DNA from: JAPLJQ01 sp037143735
GTDB taxonomy: Bacteria; Desulfobacterota; Syntrophia; Syntrophales; UBA2185
DNA length: 24,230 nt
Assembly: GCA_037143735.1 (NCBI GenBank)
Contig: JBAWYD010000024.1
Coordinates: forward strand, 1 to 24,230
Direction of reading: 5' to 3'
In this document: one piece after another, positions 8,917 through 16,570 of the stretch
How positions within the stretch are numbered: position 1 is the first letter of the stretch
Layout: every line of letters begins with the position of its first letter
The notes under the pieces: generated by a model
The model's database searches: none
What the model was told of the DNA's origin: nothing
The model's input: the letters and a program-made list of their open reading frames with translations, nothing else
Translations under genes and position numbers: made by a program

Positions 8917-9711
8917 ATGGATTTCAATGAACAGGCATTAACCAATCGTCTTTCAGGGAGGTACATCGGGAACGGGATTCGTTTTTTCAACGAAACGGAA
9001 TCGACCAATGACATTGCCTTCAGTTTGGCCCTTGGCGGCGCCCCTGAAGGAACTGTCGTGATAGCCGACCGCCAGACGAAGGGAAAAGGCCGAATGAAGA
9101 GGGTGTGGCAGTCGCCCCCGAATTGCAATCTATATACCTCCATCATCCTTAGACCGCAGACGGATCCTGCTTCAACGGCCCAGATCCCATTGATGACCGG
9201 TGTTGCTGCGGCCGAGGTTTTATCCAGGCACTGTTTTTCCGAAGTGACCCTTAAATGGCCGAATGATGTCCAGATCAGGGGGAAAAAAATCTGCGGTATT
9301 CTTACGGAAATGAAGGCATCTGAAGGGCCGCGGGTTAATTTTGTCATCGTCGGGATCGGAATAAATATCAATATTAAAAAAGAAGATTTTGACGAGTCAT
9401 TTCGGGAAATCTCCACATCACTGAAAGAGGAGACGGGAAAAGAGGTTTCGCGTCTTGATTTCGCGGTGGAATTTTACGATTATTTTGAAAAATGGTACCG
9501 TACATGGGTCAAGAAGGGTTTTGAACCCATCAGAGGAGCGTGGCTCGCATACTCATCCATGATCGGCGAACAGGTGCAGGTGGTTTTCCAGGAGGATGTC
9601 CGGACGGGAAAGGTGCATGGCATCGATGAGTACGGCGCTCTCCTTTTAGAGGATGAGAACGGGATCATAAAAAGGATCATGGCAGGCGACGCCACGGTCA
9701 TCAGGCATTGA
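8917..9711 (+). CDS. birA: Biotin--[acetyl-CoA-carboxylase] ligase without DNA-binding domain
   Basis: This enzyme activates biotin to biotinyl-5'-AMP and attaches it to carboxylase carrier domains. It has 264 residues. The biotinyl-AMP loop region reads KGKGRMKRVWQSPPNCNLYTS, followed by LKWPNDVQIRGKKICGILTE and VIVGIGININI. The C-terminal beta-barrel (residues about 210-260) is present. The N-terminal winged-helix of bifunctional BirA is absent, since the ligase core begins by about residue 15. It is therefore a group I ligase that should not repress biotin genes. It lies 66 bases after nadC, with a weak ribosome binding site. A small hairpin (TTTCAG/CTGAAA) in the gap has no T run. Confidence 0.95.
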   Translation: MDFNEQALTNRLSGRYIGNGIRFFNETESTNDIAFSLALGGAPEGTVVIADRQTKGKGRMKRVWQSPPNCNLYTSIILRPQTDPASTAQIPLMTGVAAAEVLSRHCFSEVTLKWPNDVQIRGKKICGILTEMKASEGPRVNFVIVGIGININIKKEDFDESFREISTSLKEETGKEVSRLDFAVEFYDYFEKWYRTWVKKGFEPIRGAWLAYSSMIGEQVQVVFQEDVRTGKVHGIDEYGALLLEDENGIIKRIMAGDATVIRH

Positions 9712-9771
9712 CAGCGCATTATCGTCTAAGATAAAATAAGGTAATTATAACAAAACATTCAGGATTTAAAC

Positions 9772-10536
9772 ATGTTATTGGTAATTGATGTCGGAAACAC
9801 GAATACCGTTCTGGGTTTGTACGATGGCGATGATCTTGTCCATGACTGGAGGCTTCGAACCGTCGTCGATCATACCGTCGATGAATACGGCATGCTGATT
9901 TATAACCTTTATAAAAACAGCGAGGTGAGCCCGAGGGCCATCAAGGCCATTATCATTTCCTGCGTCGTGCCACCCATGCTCCATATTCTCGAACCGCTGT
10001 GTAAAAAATACTTCAATATAAAGCCCCTCATTGTCGGTCCCGGCATCAAAACGGGGATGCCGATTTTTTACGACAATCCGAGAGAAGTGGGCGCCGACAG
10101 GATCGTCAATGCCATTGCCGCCTTTGAAAGATACAAAGGCGACATCATTGTTGTAGATTTTGGTACGGCCACGACCTTCGACTATATATCGCCCAAAGGG
10201 GAATATATGGGAGGCTGCATTTGCCCCGGGGTCATGATATCCAGCGAAGCCCTTTTTCAGAAAGCGGCAAAGCTTCCGAGGATAGAAATCATCAGGCCGA
10301 AAACGGTCATCGGCAAAGATACGGTGAGCAGTATGCAGGCAGGCATTCTGTATGGGTATGCGGGCCTTGTGGATGGCCTTGTTGAGCGTATCAAGGGGGA
10401 AGTCAGATCAGATCCGAAGGTCATAGCGACGGGCGGACTTGCGAAAATCATTGCGCCGGAGGCGAAGAGCATCCATGTTGTCGATGACATGCTCACACTG
10501 GAAGGTCTTCGAATTATCTATAAGAGAAACAGTTGA
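9772..10536 (+). CDS. coaX: Type III pantothenate kinase
   Basis: CoaX phosphorylates pantothenate, the first step of CoA synthesis, and is insensitive to CoA feedback, unlike type I CoaA. The 254-residue length is typical. ASKHA-fold motifs are DVGNTNTVLGLYD at residues 4-16, GADRIVNAIAAFE, VVDFGTATTFDYI, GGCICPGVMIS and VIATGGLAKII. The gene sits 60 bases after birA, with AGGAT before the ATG. It is followed directly by coaE, so the first and last steps of the CoA pathway are adjacent. Confidence 0.97.
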   Translation: MLLVIDVGNTNTVLGLYDGDDLVHDWRLRTVVDHTVDEYGMLIYNLYKNSEVSPRAIKAIIISCVVPPMLHILEPLCKKYFNIKPLIVGPGIKTGMPIFYDNPREVGADRIVNAIAAFERYKGDIIVVDFGTATTFDYISPKGEYMGGCICPGVMISSEALFQKAAKLPRIEIIRPKTVIGKDTVSSMQAGILYGYAGLVDGLVERIKGEVRSDPKVIATGGLAKIIAPEAKSIHVVDDMLTLEGLRIIYKRNS

Positions 10537-10540
10537 TGCC

Positions 10541-11158
10541 ATGCTGCATGCAGGCTTGACAGGAGGGATTGCCAGCGGGAAATCAACCGTCGCCCGGATG
10601 TTTCAGGAGGAAGGCGCCTGCCTGATTGATCTGGACGAGGTGGCGTATTTTGTGGAGGCGCCGGATCGCCCGGGATGGAAGGCCGTTGTTGAGTATTTCG
10701 GGTCGGATATCCTGAACGATGACGGGACGATTAACCGGGAAAAGTTGGGATCGATTGTCTTTCGTGACAAAGATAAGTTGGCCAGGCTCAACGAAATAAT
10801 TCATCCCGTTGTCTTCGAGGAGTGGAGGCGCAGAATCGCGGAGATTCATAAAAGAAATCCTCAGGCAATTGTCATTTCCGACATTCCGCTCCTGTTTGAA
10901 GTGGGGATGAAGCATTTGCTTGACGCGGTTATACTCGTATATATTTCTCCCGAGGATCAGATCCAGAGATTGATGAGAAGAAACGGATGCAGCCGGGAAG
11001 AAGCCAGTATCAGACTGGCTTCCCAGATGCCCATAGATGATAAGATCCCTCATGCCGATTATGTGATTGATAACGGAGGGTCCATAGAGAAGACCAGGGT
11101 TGCCGTACATGAGGTATGGGAAGAACTGAAAGGAAAAATGGGACAGGCTGCTTTTTAA
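10541..11158 (+). CDS. coaE: Dephospho-CoA kinase
   Basis: CoaE phosphorylates the 3'-OH of dephospho-CoA in the last step of CoA synthesis. The frame is open from 10439, but that stretch overlaps coaX. ATG 10541 gives 205 residues, the normal length, and begins MLHAGLTGGIASGKST with the P-loop at residues 8-16. Other family features are LIDLDEVAYFVE, HPVVFEEWRRRI, VISDIPLLFEVGM and the lid region RLMRRNGCSREEA. The start lies 4 bases after the coaX stop with no clear ribosome binding site, which suggests coupled translation. Confidence 0.95.
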   Translation: MLHAGLTGGIASGKSTVARMFQEEGACLIDLDEVAYFVEAPDRPGWKAVVEYFGSDILNDDGTINREKLGSIVFRDKDKLARLNEIIHPVVFEEWRRRIAEIHKRNPQAIVISDIPLLFEVGMKHLLDAVILVYISPEDQIQRLMRRNGCSREEASIRLASQMPIDDKIPHADYVIDNGGSIEKTRVAVHEVWEELKGKMGQAAF

Positions 11159-11186
11159 TCAGAGAAGGCCTTTAGAAAAAGCAGCC
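11146..11186 (+). terminator. Probable terminator overlapping the coaE stop codon
   Basis: An 11-bp stem (GGCTGCTTTTT at 11146-11156 with AAAAAGCAGCC at 11176-11186) encloses a 19-base loop that itself holds AAGGCCTT. A T-rich run follows at 11189-11199. The stop codon of coaE begins in the left arm. It would end the cofactor operon before the carbonic anhydrase gene. Confidence 0.5.
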
Positions 11187-11230
11187 CGTCTTCTTTTTAT
11201 GTTTATTTCGGTGGAATTGGAGGAAACTGT

Positions 11231-11845
11231 ATGATTGAAAAAAATGTGGTGACGGATTTTTGCGCAAAGGTTTCTGAACCGGTTATTGATTCGACGACGT
11301 ATGTTCATCCTCTGGCCGCCGTGATCGGAAATGTCATTCTGGGAAAGCATATAATGGTCTCTCCCATGGCATCCGTTCGGGGTGACGAGGGGCAACCTCT
11401 CTATATTGGGGATCATTCAAACGTTCAGGACGGGGTCGTGATTCACGCTCTGGAAACTGAGCTCGACGGAAAACCCGTTAAGAAGAATTTGTATGGGGTC
11501 AACGGCAGAAAGTATGCCGTTTATGTGGGAAACCGTGTTTCTCTGGCCCATCAGGCGCAGATCCACGGGCCTGCCGTTGTCATGGATGAAACCTTTGTGG
11601 GAATGAAGTCCCTGGTATTCAAGTCATTTGTGGGAAAGCAATGTGTGATTGAGCCGGGCGTCATTTTAATGGGTGTAACGGTGCCCGATGGCCGCTATGT
11701 TCCGGTCGGCTCCGTTATCAAGACTCAAGAACAAGCCGATCAGCTTCCGGTGATTACGGATGATTATCCGTTTAAGACGTTGAACAAGGGCGTTGTGCAT
11801 GTCAATACGGCGCTTGCCCGGGAGTATCTGGCAGCAAACAAATAA
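11231..11845 (+). CDS. Gamma-class carbonic anhydrase, Cam type
   Basis: This left-handed beta-helix enzyme interconverts CO2 and bicarbonate. It has 204 residues; the ATG follows GGAGGA. Hexapeptide-type repeats run through residues about 25-160. The three metal-binding histidines are H72, H107 and H112 (VVIHALE and SLAHQAQIHGP). The Cam-type catalytic positions are also present: R50, D52, E53 (RGDEG), Q66, D67 and E75. The insert between residues 75 and 95 is the acidic-loop region that separates true Cam enzymes from inactive CamH/YrdA proteins. The sequence resembles Methanosarcina Cam throughout (KYAVYVGN, VTDDY-like end) but has no export signal, so it is cytoplasmic. In an anaerobe it would supply bicarbonate or CO2 for carboxylations. 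Confidence 0.92.
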   Translation: MIEKNVVTDFCAKVSEPVIDSTTYVHPLAAVIGNVILGKHIMVSPMASVRGDEGQPLYIGDHSNVQDGVVIHALETELDGKPVKKNLYGVNGRKYAVYVGNRVSLAHQAQIHGPAVVMDETFVGMKSLVFKSFVGKQCVIEPGVILMGVTVPDGRYVPVGSVIKTQEQADQLPVITDDYPFKTLNKGVVHVNTALAREYLAANK

Positions 11846-11912
11846 GACGTTCACACTAAAGGTCTCACAACCTGATATAAATGCTGAAAACGGAGCTTGC
11901 AGGAGTTTATAT

Positions 11913-12317
11913 ATGACGAAGATGACCAAAAAATCAGATCTCGACGGTTTGACTCTCCTCGGCAGGGATTCCACACCGTTAAAGAAGCTGGAGGTTTTCC
12001 CCAATCACCATCCTGACAGGGACTACATCGTCACCCTCGCAACGGAGGAATTCACTTGCGTCTGTCCGTCTACGGGACAGCCTGATTTTGCCCGGTTGAC
12101 CATTCAGTATATTCCGGACAAATCGATTCTTGAGTCGAAATCCCTCAAATTTTACCTGTGGTCGTTCCGCGAAGACGGCGTCTTTCATGAGCACGTGACG
12201 AACGTCATTTTAGACGATCTGGTAGCGGTTCTGAAGCCCCGGTGGTGCAAGGTAACGGCGGTATTTGCCGTTCGCGGAGGGATTTCCATTACGGTCGATG
12301 CGGAGTTTAAAAAATAA
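11913..12317 (+). CDS. queF: NADPH-dependent 7-cyano-7-deazaguanine reductase, QueF type I
   Basis: QueF reduces the nitrile preQ0 to the amine preQ1 in queuosine synthesis. From ATG 11913, which has AGGAG 7 bases upstream, it has 134 residues; an upstream in-frame extension overlaps the carbonic anhydrase gene and is rejected. The catalytic motif EFTCVCPSTGQPDF gives nucleophile C51 and acid D58, with the same 7-residue spacing as C55 and D62 of the Bacillus enzyme. The NADPH-binding motif ESKSLKFY is at 74-81 and FHEH, with substrate-binding E93, at 91-94. The short length marks the unimodular type I form. The next gene, a precursor transporter, starts 5 bases after the stop. Confidence 0.96.
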   Translation: MTKMTKKSDLDGLTLLGRDSTPLKKLEVFPNHHPDRDYIVTLATEEFTCVCPSTGQPDFARLTIQYIPDKSILESKSLKFYLWSFREDGVFHEHVTNVILDDLVAVLKPRWCKVTAVFAVRGGISITVDAEFKK

Positions 12318-12322
12318 CGAGG

Positions 12323-13036
12323 ATGAAAATGTACAGGTATCGCTGGCTGCCCGCCATCACTGCTGTTTTTGTAACCAGCTTGATTGTTTCCAATATTATC
12401 GCGGTAAAGTTGTTTTCCGCAGGGCCCGTATTTCTCACCGCAGGGATTATCATTTTTCCCATTTCCTATATCTTTGGCGACGTTCTTACGGAGGTGTACG
12501 GCTATGCACGTGCCCGTCAGGTGATCTGGATCGGATTTTTCTGTAATCTCATGGCTGTCATGGCGATCTGGATCAGCATTCAACTGCCTCCGGCCCCTTT
12601 CTGGAGTGCCGGTGTCTTTGGATCTCCCGAAGCCTCTCAACAGGCTTACGAGGCAATATTGGGGTTTGCACCCAGACTGCTGATGGCGTCGTTTGTAGCT
12701 TACCTGTTTGGAGAGTTTCTCAACTCTTATGTCCTCGCCAGGATGAAAATAGCGACAAACGGGCGATATCTGTGGATGAGAACGATCGGCTCAACCCTTG
12801 TCGGGCAGCTTGCCGATACGGGGATTTTTATCCTTCTGGCATTTTATGGTACAATCCCTTTTCAGGAGTTCTGGAAGTTGATAGTTTCCCAGTGGCTGAT
12901 AAAGTCTGCCTATGAGGCGGCGGTAACACCGTTAACCTATCTTGTGGTCGGCTATTTGAAGCGTGCGGAGAATGAAGATCATTACGACCGCAGAACAAAT
13001 TTCAATCCCCTCGCATGGGAAGATTTAGGTAAATGA
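12323..13036 (+). CDS. Queuosine precursor transporter, YhhQ/VUT family (COG1738)
   Basis: This integral membrane protein has 237 residues and about six hydrophobic segments (about 10-30, 36-58, 68-92, 118-140, 160-185 and 195-222). Family features include SNIIAVKLF near the N-terminus, FPISYIFGDVLTEVYGYARAR, and GQLADTGIFI in the second half. The family (E. coli YhhQ) imports preQ0/preQ1. Adjacency to queF supports that role here. The start is open to choice: AACGAGG touches ATG 12323 directly but is 6 bases from ATG 12329, so the protein may begin at the second ATG (MYRYRWLP). Confidence 0.92.
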   Translation: MKMYRYRWLPAITAVFVTSLIVSNIIAVKLFSAGPVFLTAGIIIFPISYIFGDVLTEVYGYARARQVIWIGFFCNLMAVMAIWISIQLPPAPFWSAGVFGSPEASQQAYEAILGFAPRLLMASFVAYLFGEFLNSYVLARMKIATNGRYLWMRTIGSTLVGQLADTGIFILLAFYGTIPFQEFWKLIVSQWLIKSAYEAAVTPLTYLVVGYLKRAENEDHYDRRTNFNPLAWEDLGK

Positions 13037-13271
13037 ATGCCCTGCAGGAAGATCGGCTTTCATGGTAATGCTTAAGTCTGATCTTGATCAAATTTAGATA
13101 ATGCAGAGTTTTCGTTCACCTACAACTAAAGGATTTTGTAAAAGTCCCGATTTTGAGTATTACGAAAAGAAAGAGAGCGAGGAGGTGTTTGCCAGTAAAT
13201 GCCTAATTATCGACCACCCATGCAGTATAAACTATCACCCGTCACGAAATGCCGCATGGCTGATTCAGCAT

Positions 13272-14438
13272 TCAAGCTTGCCCATCGAAGAAGCGGATTA
13301 TATTGCGCCCGCCTTCCTTCGCTTGATACATCGCCATATCAGCCCACTTGAGGGTATCTTCCTGGCTGGCTACATGATTGATAAACAGCACCACGCCGAT
13401 ACTCGATGTGCAATGATGTCCCACCGTGGTTTCTGCAGTCCCTTCATGCTTGCACGTTAATAAATAAGGTTCCGCCAGAGCGGTGCGGATTTTTTCGGCG
13501 ACAACGCCTGCCTGCGCAATAGATAGTTCTCTATTCTCATCCAACTCGCTGAGCATCACCACGAACTCATCGCCACCGAAACGCGCGACGGTGTCCATTT
13601 CACGCACACAACGGGTGATGCGATGTGCCACTTCGATTAGCAGCAAATCACCCACATCATGTCCGTGCGTATCATTGAGCGGTTTAAAGTTATCCAAATC
13701 CAGAAATATCACCGCGCCATAACGTCCGTTGCGTTTGCTGGCGGCCATCGCCTGTCCCAAGCGGTCGTTTAGCAGGCGGCGATTGGGAAGTTGCGTCAAG
13801 GTGTCATAGAAAGCCAGATCGCGAATTTTCTCCTCGGCTTTCTTGCGCTCGGTGAAGTCCTCCGTTATTCCCATCAGTTTTACAACGCCGCCATTCTTAT
13901 TCTTAATGGGAACAAAACACGATTTATAAATCTGCCCACCCAGACCGCTGGACTTAAACTCGAAATGACACGTTTCCCCGGTATGCGCCTTGGCAAACAA
14001 TTCCCCTATGCGTTCCCGATCGGCAGTGCTGACTGCGTTCAGATATAAAGATCCTTTCGCCTCGCATTCCTCTTTGAGTCCAAACATGAGAAGACCCGCC
14101 GTGTTCATGGAGATTATCCTGCCATCCATGCCTATCTCGTGAATGCTCATGGGAGAGTTTTCGACGAGCAATCGGTTACGATTTTCGCTTTCACGCAAGG
14201 CACGGGTAATTTTCTCGTTTTCTATCCGTGCAGCCTCCAGTTCCCCCGTGCGGCGGCGCACCTGATCTTCAAGAGTAATCGCTGTATGGAATAGGTTGAA
14301 GTCCGACCCCTGAATGCTTGCGTTGCGTTCGGCGCGATTCATCAATGCCTGAATGATCTTGCTCAGACGGGCGATCTCGGCCTGCAAGGTCTGTTCGTTT
14401 TCGCCAGATACCGGCTCCACTTGGTCAGGGTCAGGCAT
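13272..14438 (-). CDS. PAS-GGDEF diguanylate cyclase
   Basis: This enzyme makes cyclic di-GMP from two GTP. The frame is open further upstream, but ATG 14438 is chosen because AGGGAG precedes it and it overlaps the FIST gene stop by 8 bases; this gives 388 residues. Residues about 12-85 form a coiled coil. A PAS domain covers about 86-200 (ENSPMSIHEIGMDGRIISMN, ending ITEDFTERKKAEE). The GGDEF domain covers about 208-385 with DxLTxLxNRR at 212-221, FLDLDNFKPLND, the active-site GGDEF at 288-292, and an RxxD inhibitory site (REMD, 279-282) five residues before it. Catalysis and product inhibition are therefore predicted. No transmembrane segment is seen, so it is cytoplasmic. It appears co-translated with the FIST sensor. 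Confidence 0.93.
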   Translation of the reverse strand: MPDPDQVEPVSGENEQTLQAEIARLSKIIQALMNRAERNASIQGSDFNLFHTAITLEDQVRRRTGELEAARIENEKITRALRESENRNRLLVENSPMSIHEIGMDGRIISMNTAGLLMFGLKEECEAKGSLYLNAVSTADRERIGELFAKAHTGETCHFEFKSSGLGGQIYKSCFVPIKNKNGGVVKLMGITEDFTERKKAEEKIRDLAFYDTLTQLPNRRLLNDRLGQAMAASKRNGRYGAVIFLDLDNFKPLNDTHGHDVGDLLLIEVAHRITRCVREMDTVARFGGDEFVVMLSELDENRELSIAQAGVVAEKIRTALAEPYLLTCKHEGTAETTVGHHCTSSIGVVLFINHVASQEDTLKWADMAMYQAKEGGRNIIRFFDGQA

Positions 14439-15597
14439 CGCGCGGCTCCCTGGTTGATTCCGGGGTAGAGCCGATGGCAATCCCGGTGAGAGTCTGGTTG
14501 ACATGTACACCGTGGAACTGTTCACCGTAGCTACTAAAACCGATGGTGTTGTTGCACCGGAAAATATCCCCGACACGATCTTTCAAACCGTTCTGTGAAA
14601 CCTCCAGATTCCGCAGGATGCAGTCGCAGCCAATGACGAGTTGAGGCGGCCCGATTTCCGCACGAATATTAGCGAAAGTCTGCTCTATGTTATTCACCAG
14701 ACCAACTCCATGCGCCACCCTGAACACCACACCCTCCTCGATAGCGCAAAAGAAAGTCAGGCTGCCATCGGGATTGGCTTTCTGAATAGAGCGCACATAG
14801 TCCGTGCCATCTATCATCACCACGACGGGCGAAGCAGCGAAACGCATGGGATTAAGCTCATGCACGTCAACGCCCACCAGCCGGGCGTATTCTTCAACAG
14901 CAAGTAACCCATTGATTTCCTTGACGATGCGTCTGGCGGGATCGGCTTCCGTGACCACCAGCCGTTTGTCGGTGGAAACAAAATGCTGGGTCTTGAATAT
15001 CCTGAAAGGCAAGTAAGTGCTGATCAGGATCAGTGCAGCGCTATCGGAACGAAAGCGGCCATCGCTATAAACACAGGTCTTGGCAAATTTCAGGTCGTCA
15101 CCCGCCGAACCGCCGAATAGTGTGATCTTGCCCAATGCATACTGCAACGCATGCGCCACCGGTTCTTCACGAATGGACAAACCATCAATCAGCAGCAGTG
15201 CGAAGCTGTTATCCGGGCTTGCGTCCGGGGCTTTGCTTTCAAGTCGCTGTAACAGGGCTTGGGCAAAGTCATGCCCTCTCGCAATATCGAACTGGCTCAA
15301 ACGATCCAGCAGTCCGCTGACGGCCACGCAACTGCCCGCAGGAAAGCTCGCTCCCGACAGGCTATGCTGGCGATAACCGGCTGGCCCGATTTCCCCAGCC
15401 GTGGTGCAGCCCACCACATGAATCCCGGCAAACAGGCGGTTCATTTCCGCAGCCAGCACATCGAGGTCGTATTCGCTGGAGCAAAAGAAGATCACCAACT
15501 CCATGTTTGGTTGCGCCACTGCTGTATGAAATTCCTCTGCCGCCTGGCGAGCCTCCGTTGCACATGATTGTGCCATGCGAATATTCTGAATGCCCAT
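14431..15597 (-). CDS. FIST-domain sensor protein (NosP-like architecture)
   Basis: The protein has 388 residues. ATG 15597 follows a strong GGAGGT with 7 bases between. It has a FIST_N domain (about 30-220, with VGCTTAGEI at 62-70 and LFGGSAGDDL) and a FIST_C domain (about 222-365, with VIGCDCILR and IGFSSYGEQFHG at the end). FIST proteins are cytoplasmic sensory modules. One group, NosP, binds heme and senses nitric oxide and is often encoded beside histidine kinases or c-di-GMP enzymes. The operon with a GGDEF gene fits that pattern, but heme binding cannot be read from sequence alone. Binding of an amino acid or another small ligand is the alternative. The gene is on the strand opposite to its left-hand neighbours. 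Confidence 0.88.
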   Translation of the reverse strand: MGIQNIRMAQSCATEARQAAEEFHTAVAQPNMELVIFFCSSEYDLDVLAAEMNRLFAGIHVVGCTTAGEIGPAGYRQHSLSGASFPAGSCVAVSGLLDRLSQFDIARGHDFAQALLQRLESKAPDASPDNSFALLLIDGLSIREEPVAHALQYALGKITLFGGSAGDDLKFAKTCVYSDGRFRSDSAALILISTYLPFRIFKTQHFVSTDKRLVVTEADPARRIVKEINGLLAVEEYARLVGVDVHELNPMRFAASPVVVMIDGTDYVRSIQKANPDGSLTFFCAIEEGVVFRVAHGVGLVNNIEQTFANIRAEIGPPQLVIGCDCILRNLEVSQNGLKDRVGDIFRCNNTIGFSSYGEQFHGVHVNQTLTGIAIGSTPESTREPRDA

Positions 15598-15660
15598 ATT
15601 GGATACCTCCGTTTGGATGTCGATACATTACGCAATCAGTTTAGAATTTATCGCCACGTT

Positions 15661-15855
15661 TTAAGTCGAGTACGAGCAGTATCTCCCGATGCAATAAATG
15701 GAGTTGATAACAAATTCGGAGAAATCCTTCTCATGACGGATGACCTCATGGGCTGCCTTGCGCTTAGCTTCTGATTGTTCCAGTTCCTTGATTCTCTGCT
15801 TTAATGCGCAATTCTCTTCGATCAGTTCTTGATTTGTCCTGGATGGATCTGTCAT
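15661..15855 (-). pseudogene. Broken 5' end of a PAS-domain sensor gene
   Basis: From ATG 15855, with AGGGGG about 6 bases upstream, 64 codons remain. They encode a charged coiled-coil leader (TNQELIEENCALKQRIKELE) and HEKDFSEFVINSI. This resembles the N-terminal leader of PAS-containing sensor kinases in syntrophic deltaproteobacteria, where INS is normally followed by a Leu-Pro-Gly stretch and the PAS core. Here the sequence instead turns into an unrelated tail of about 10 residues and stops at 15661. The likely breakpoint is near 15700. No remaining sensor domain was found on either side, so the gene has lost nearly all its length. A ribosome could still initiate here, 64 bases before the FIST gene. 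Confidence 0.6.
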
Positions 15856-15897
15856 CTGGTGCCCCCTGTTGCGATAAACGGTGCACGCTGGAAACAA

Positions 15898-16468
15898 AAA
15901 TGGACAGTATTTGATGCGTGAATTAACCCTTGTGGAAGTTAACAGTTACCCATTGAGATGTCAAATGGAAGTTGGGCTATCAGATACTGATAACTGTTCG
16001 AAATGTTGGATACCCGTCAAAATTACCTGATGCTGCATTACAGGAAGATATACGTAAAAAAGTAATCGAAGCCAGATCTTGATATTTTTCACTGGCTCAT
16101 GGGCCTTCCTTCCACGGATGCTCATCAACCAAATCTTGCCGCTTCCGAAGAATACTTATACGGCAATACAAAGAAAATATCAAAAAAGCTTTTCAAAAAA
16201 ACATCTTTCCCGACTCTGGCCGATAATCATTAGCCTTTAAAAAATATCATGGCTTCTGGAAATATGATCAACATGCATGAAAACAAAAAACGCTAAACAT
16301 GCTCAATAAATGAAACATATCCGGCCAAAGTATTGATTATAAACAGCGCAATATTATTGCTGATCAAGCCTTCTTGCCATATTATAAAGCAATGTGGCGC
16401 TACTGTTGCGCGGAATTATACGACCGTCAGCATGAATTGACAATGGCCGTTAGAGATAACATATTTTC
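15898..16468. other. A+T-rich stretch without a convincing gene
   Basis: These 571 bases are visibly richer in A and T than the flanking genes. Two short open stretches on the + strand were noted. One of about 40 codons ends in TGA at 16080-16082 (containing VRNVGYPSKLPDAALQED). A second, in another frame, runs from ATG 16099 to TAG 16233 (44 residues, MGLPSTDAHQP). Neither has a good ribosome binding site or a recognisable family. They may be relics of a decayed gene. No RNA gene or repeat was recognised. Confidence 0.5.
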
Positions 16469-16496
16469 TTGACATCGGTTAATTTTTGTATATCGT
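16469..16496 (+). promoter_or_regulatory. Candidate sigma-70 promoter of the partner-switch operon
   Basis: TTGACA (16469-16474, full consensus) is followed after 16 bases by TATCGT (16491-16496). It lies about 75 bases before the GTG start of the small protein that leads the operon. The surrounding sequence is A+T-rich, which raises the chance of accidental matches. Confidence 0.45.
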
Positions 16497-16570
16497 TCAT
16501 CGCATATACATCTGTTCTTTAAATTTACTTGCCTCATTATAATGTAAGGACTTCCGACAGGGGGAAAACC

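Noticed and set aside
11846..11912. Possible preQ1 riboswitch before queF
   Set aside because: The 67-base gap contains GGTCTCACAACC, but the conserved loop, C-rich segment and A-rich tail of preQ1 riboswitches are missing.
13101..13460. A 119-codon + strand frame starting between the transporter and the cyclase gene
   Set aside because: More than half of it is antisense to the well-supported GGDEF gene, there is no ribosome binding site, and the composition is not protein-like.
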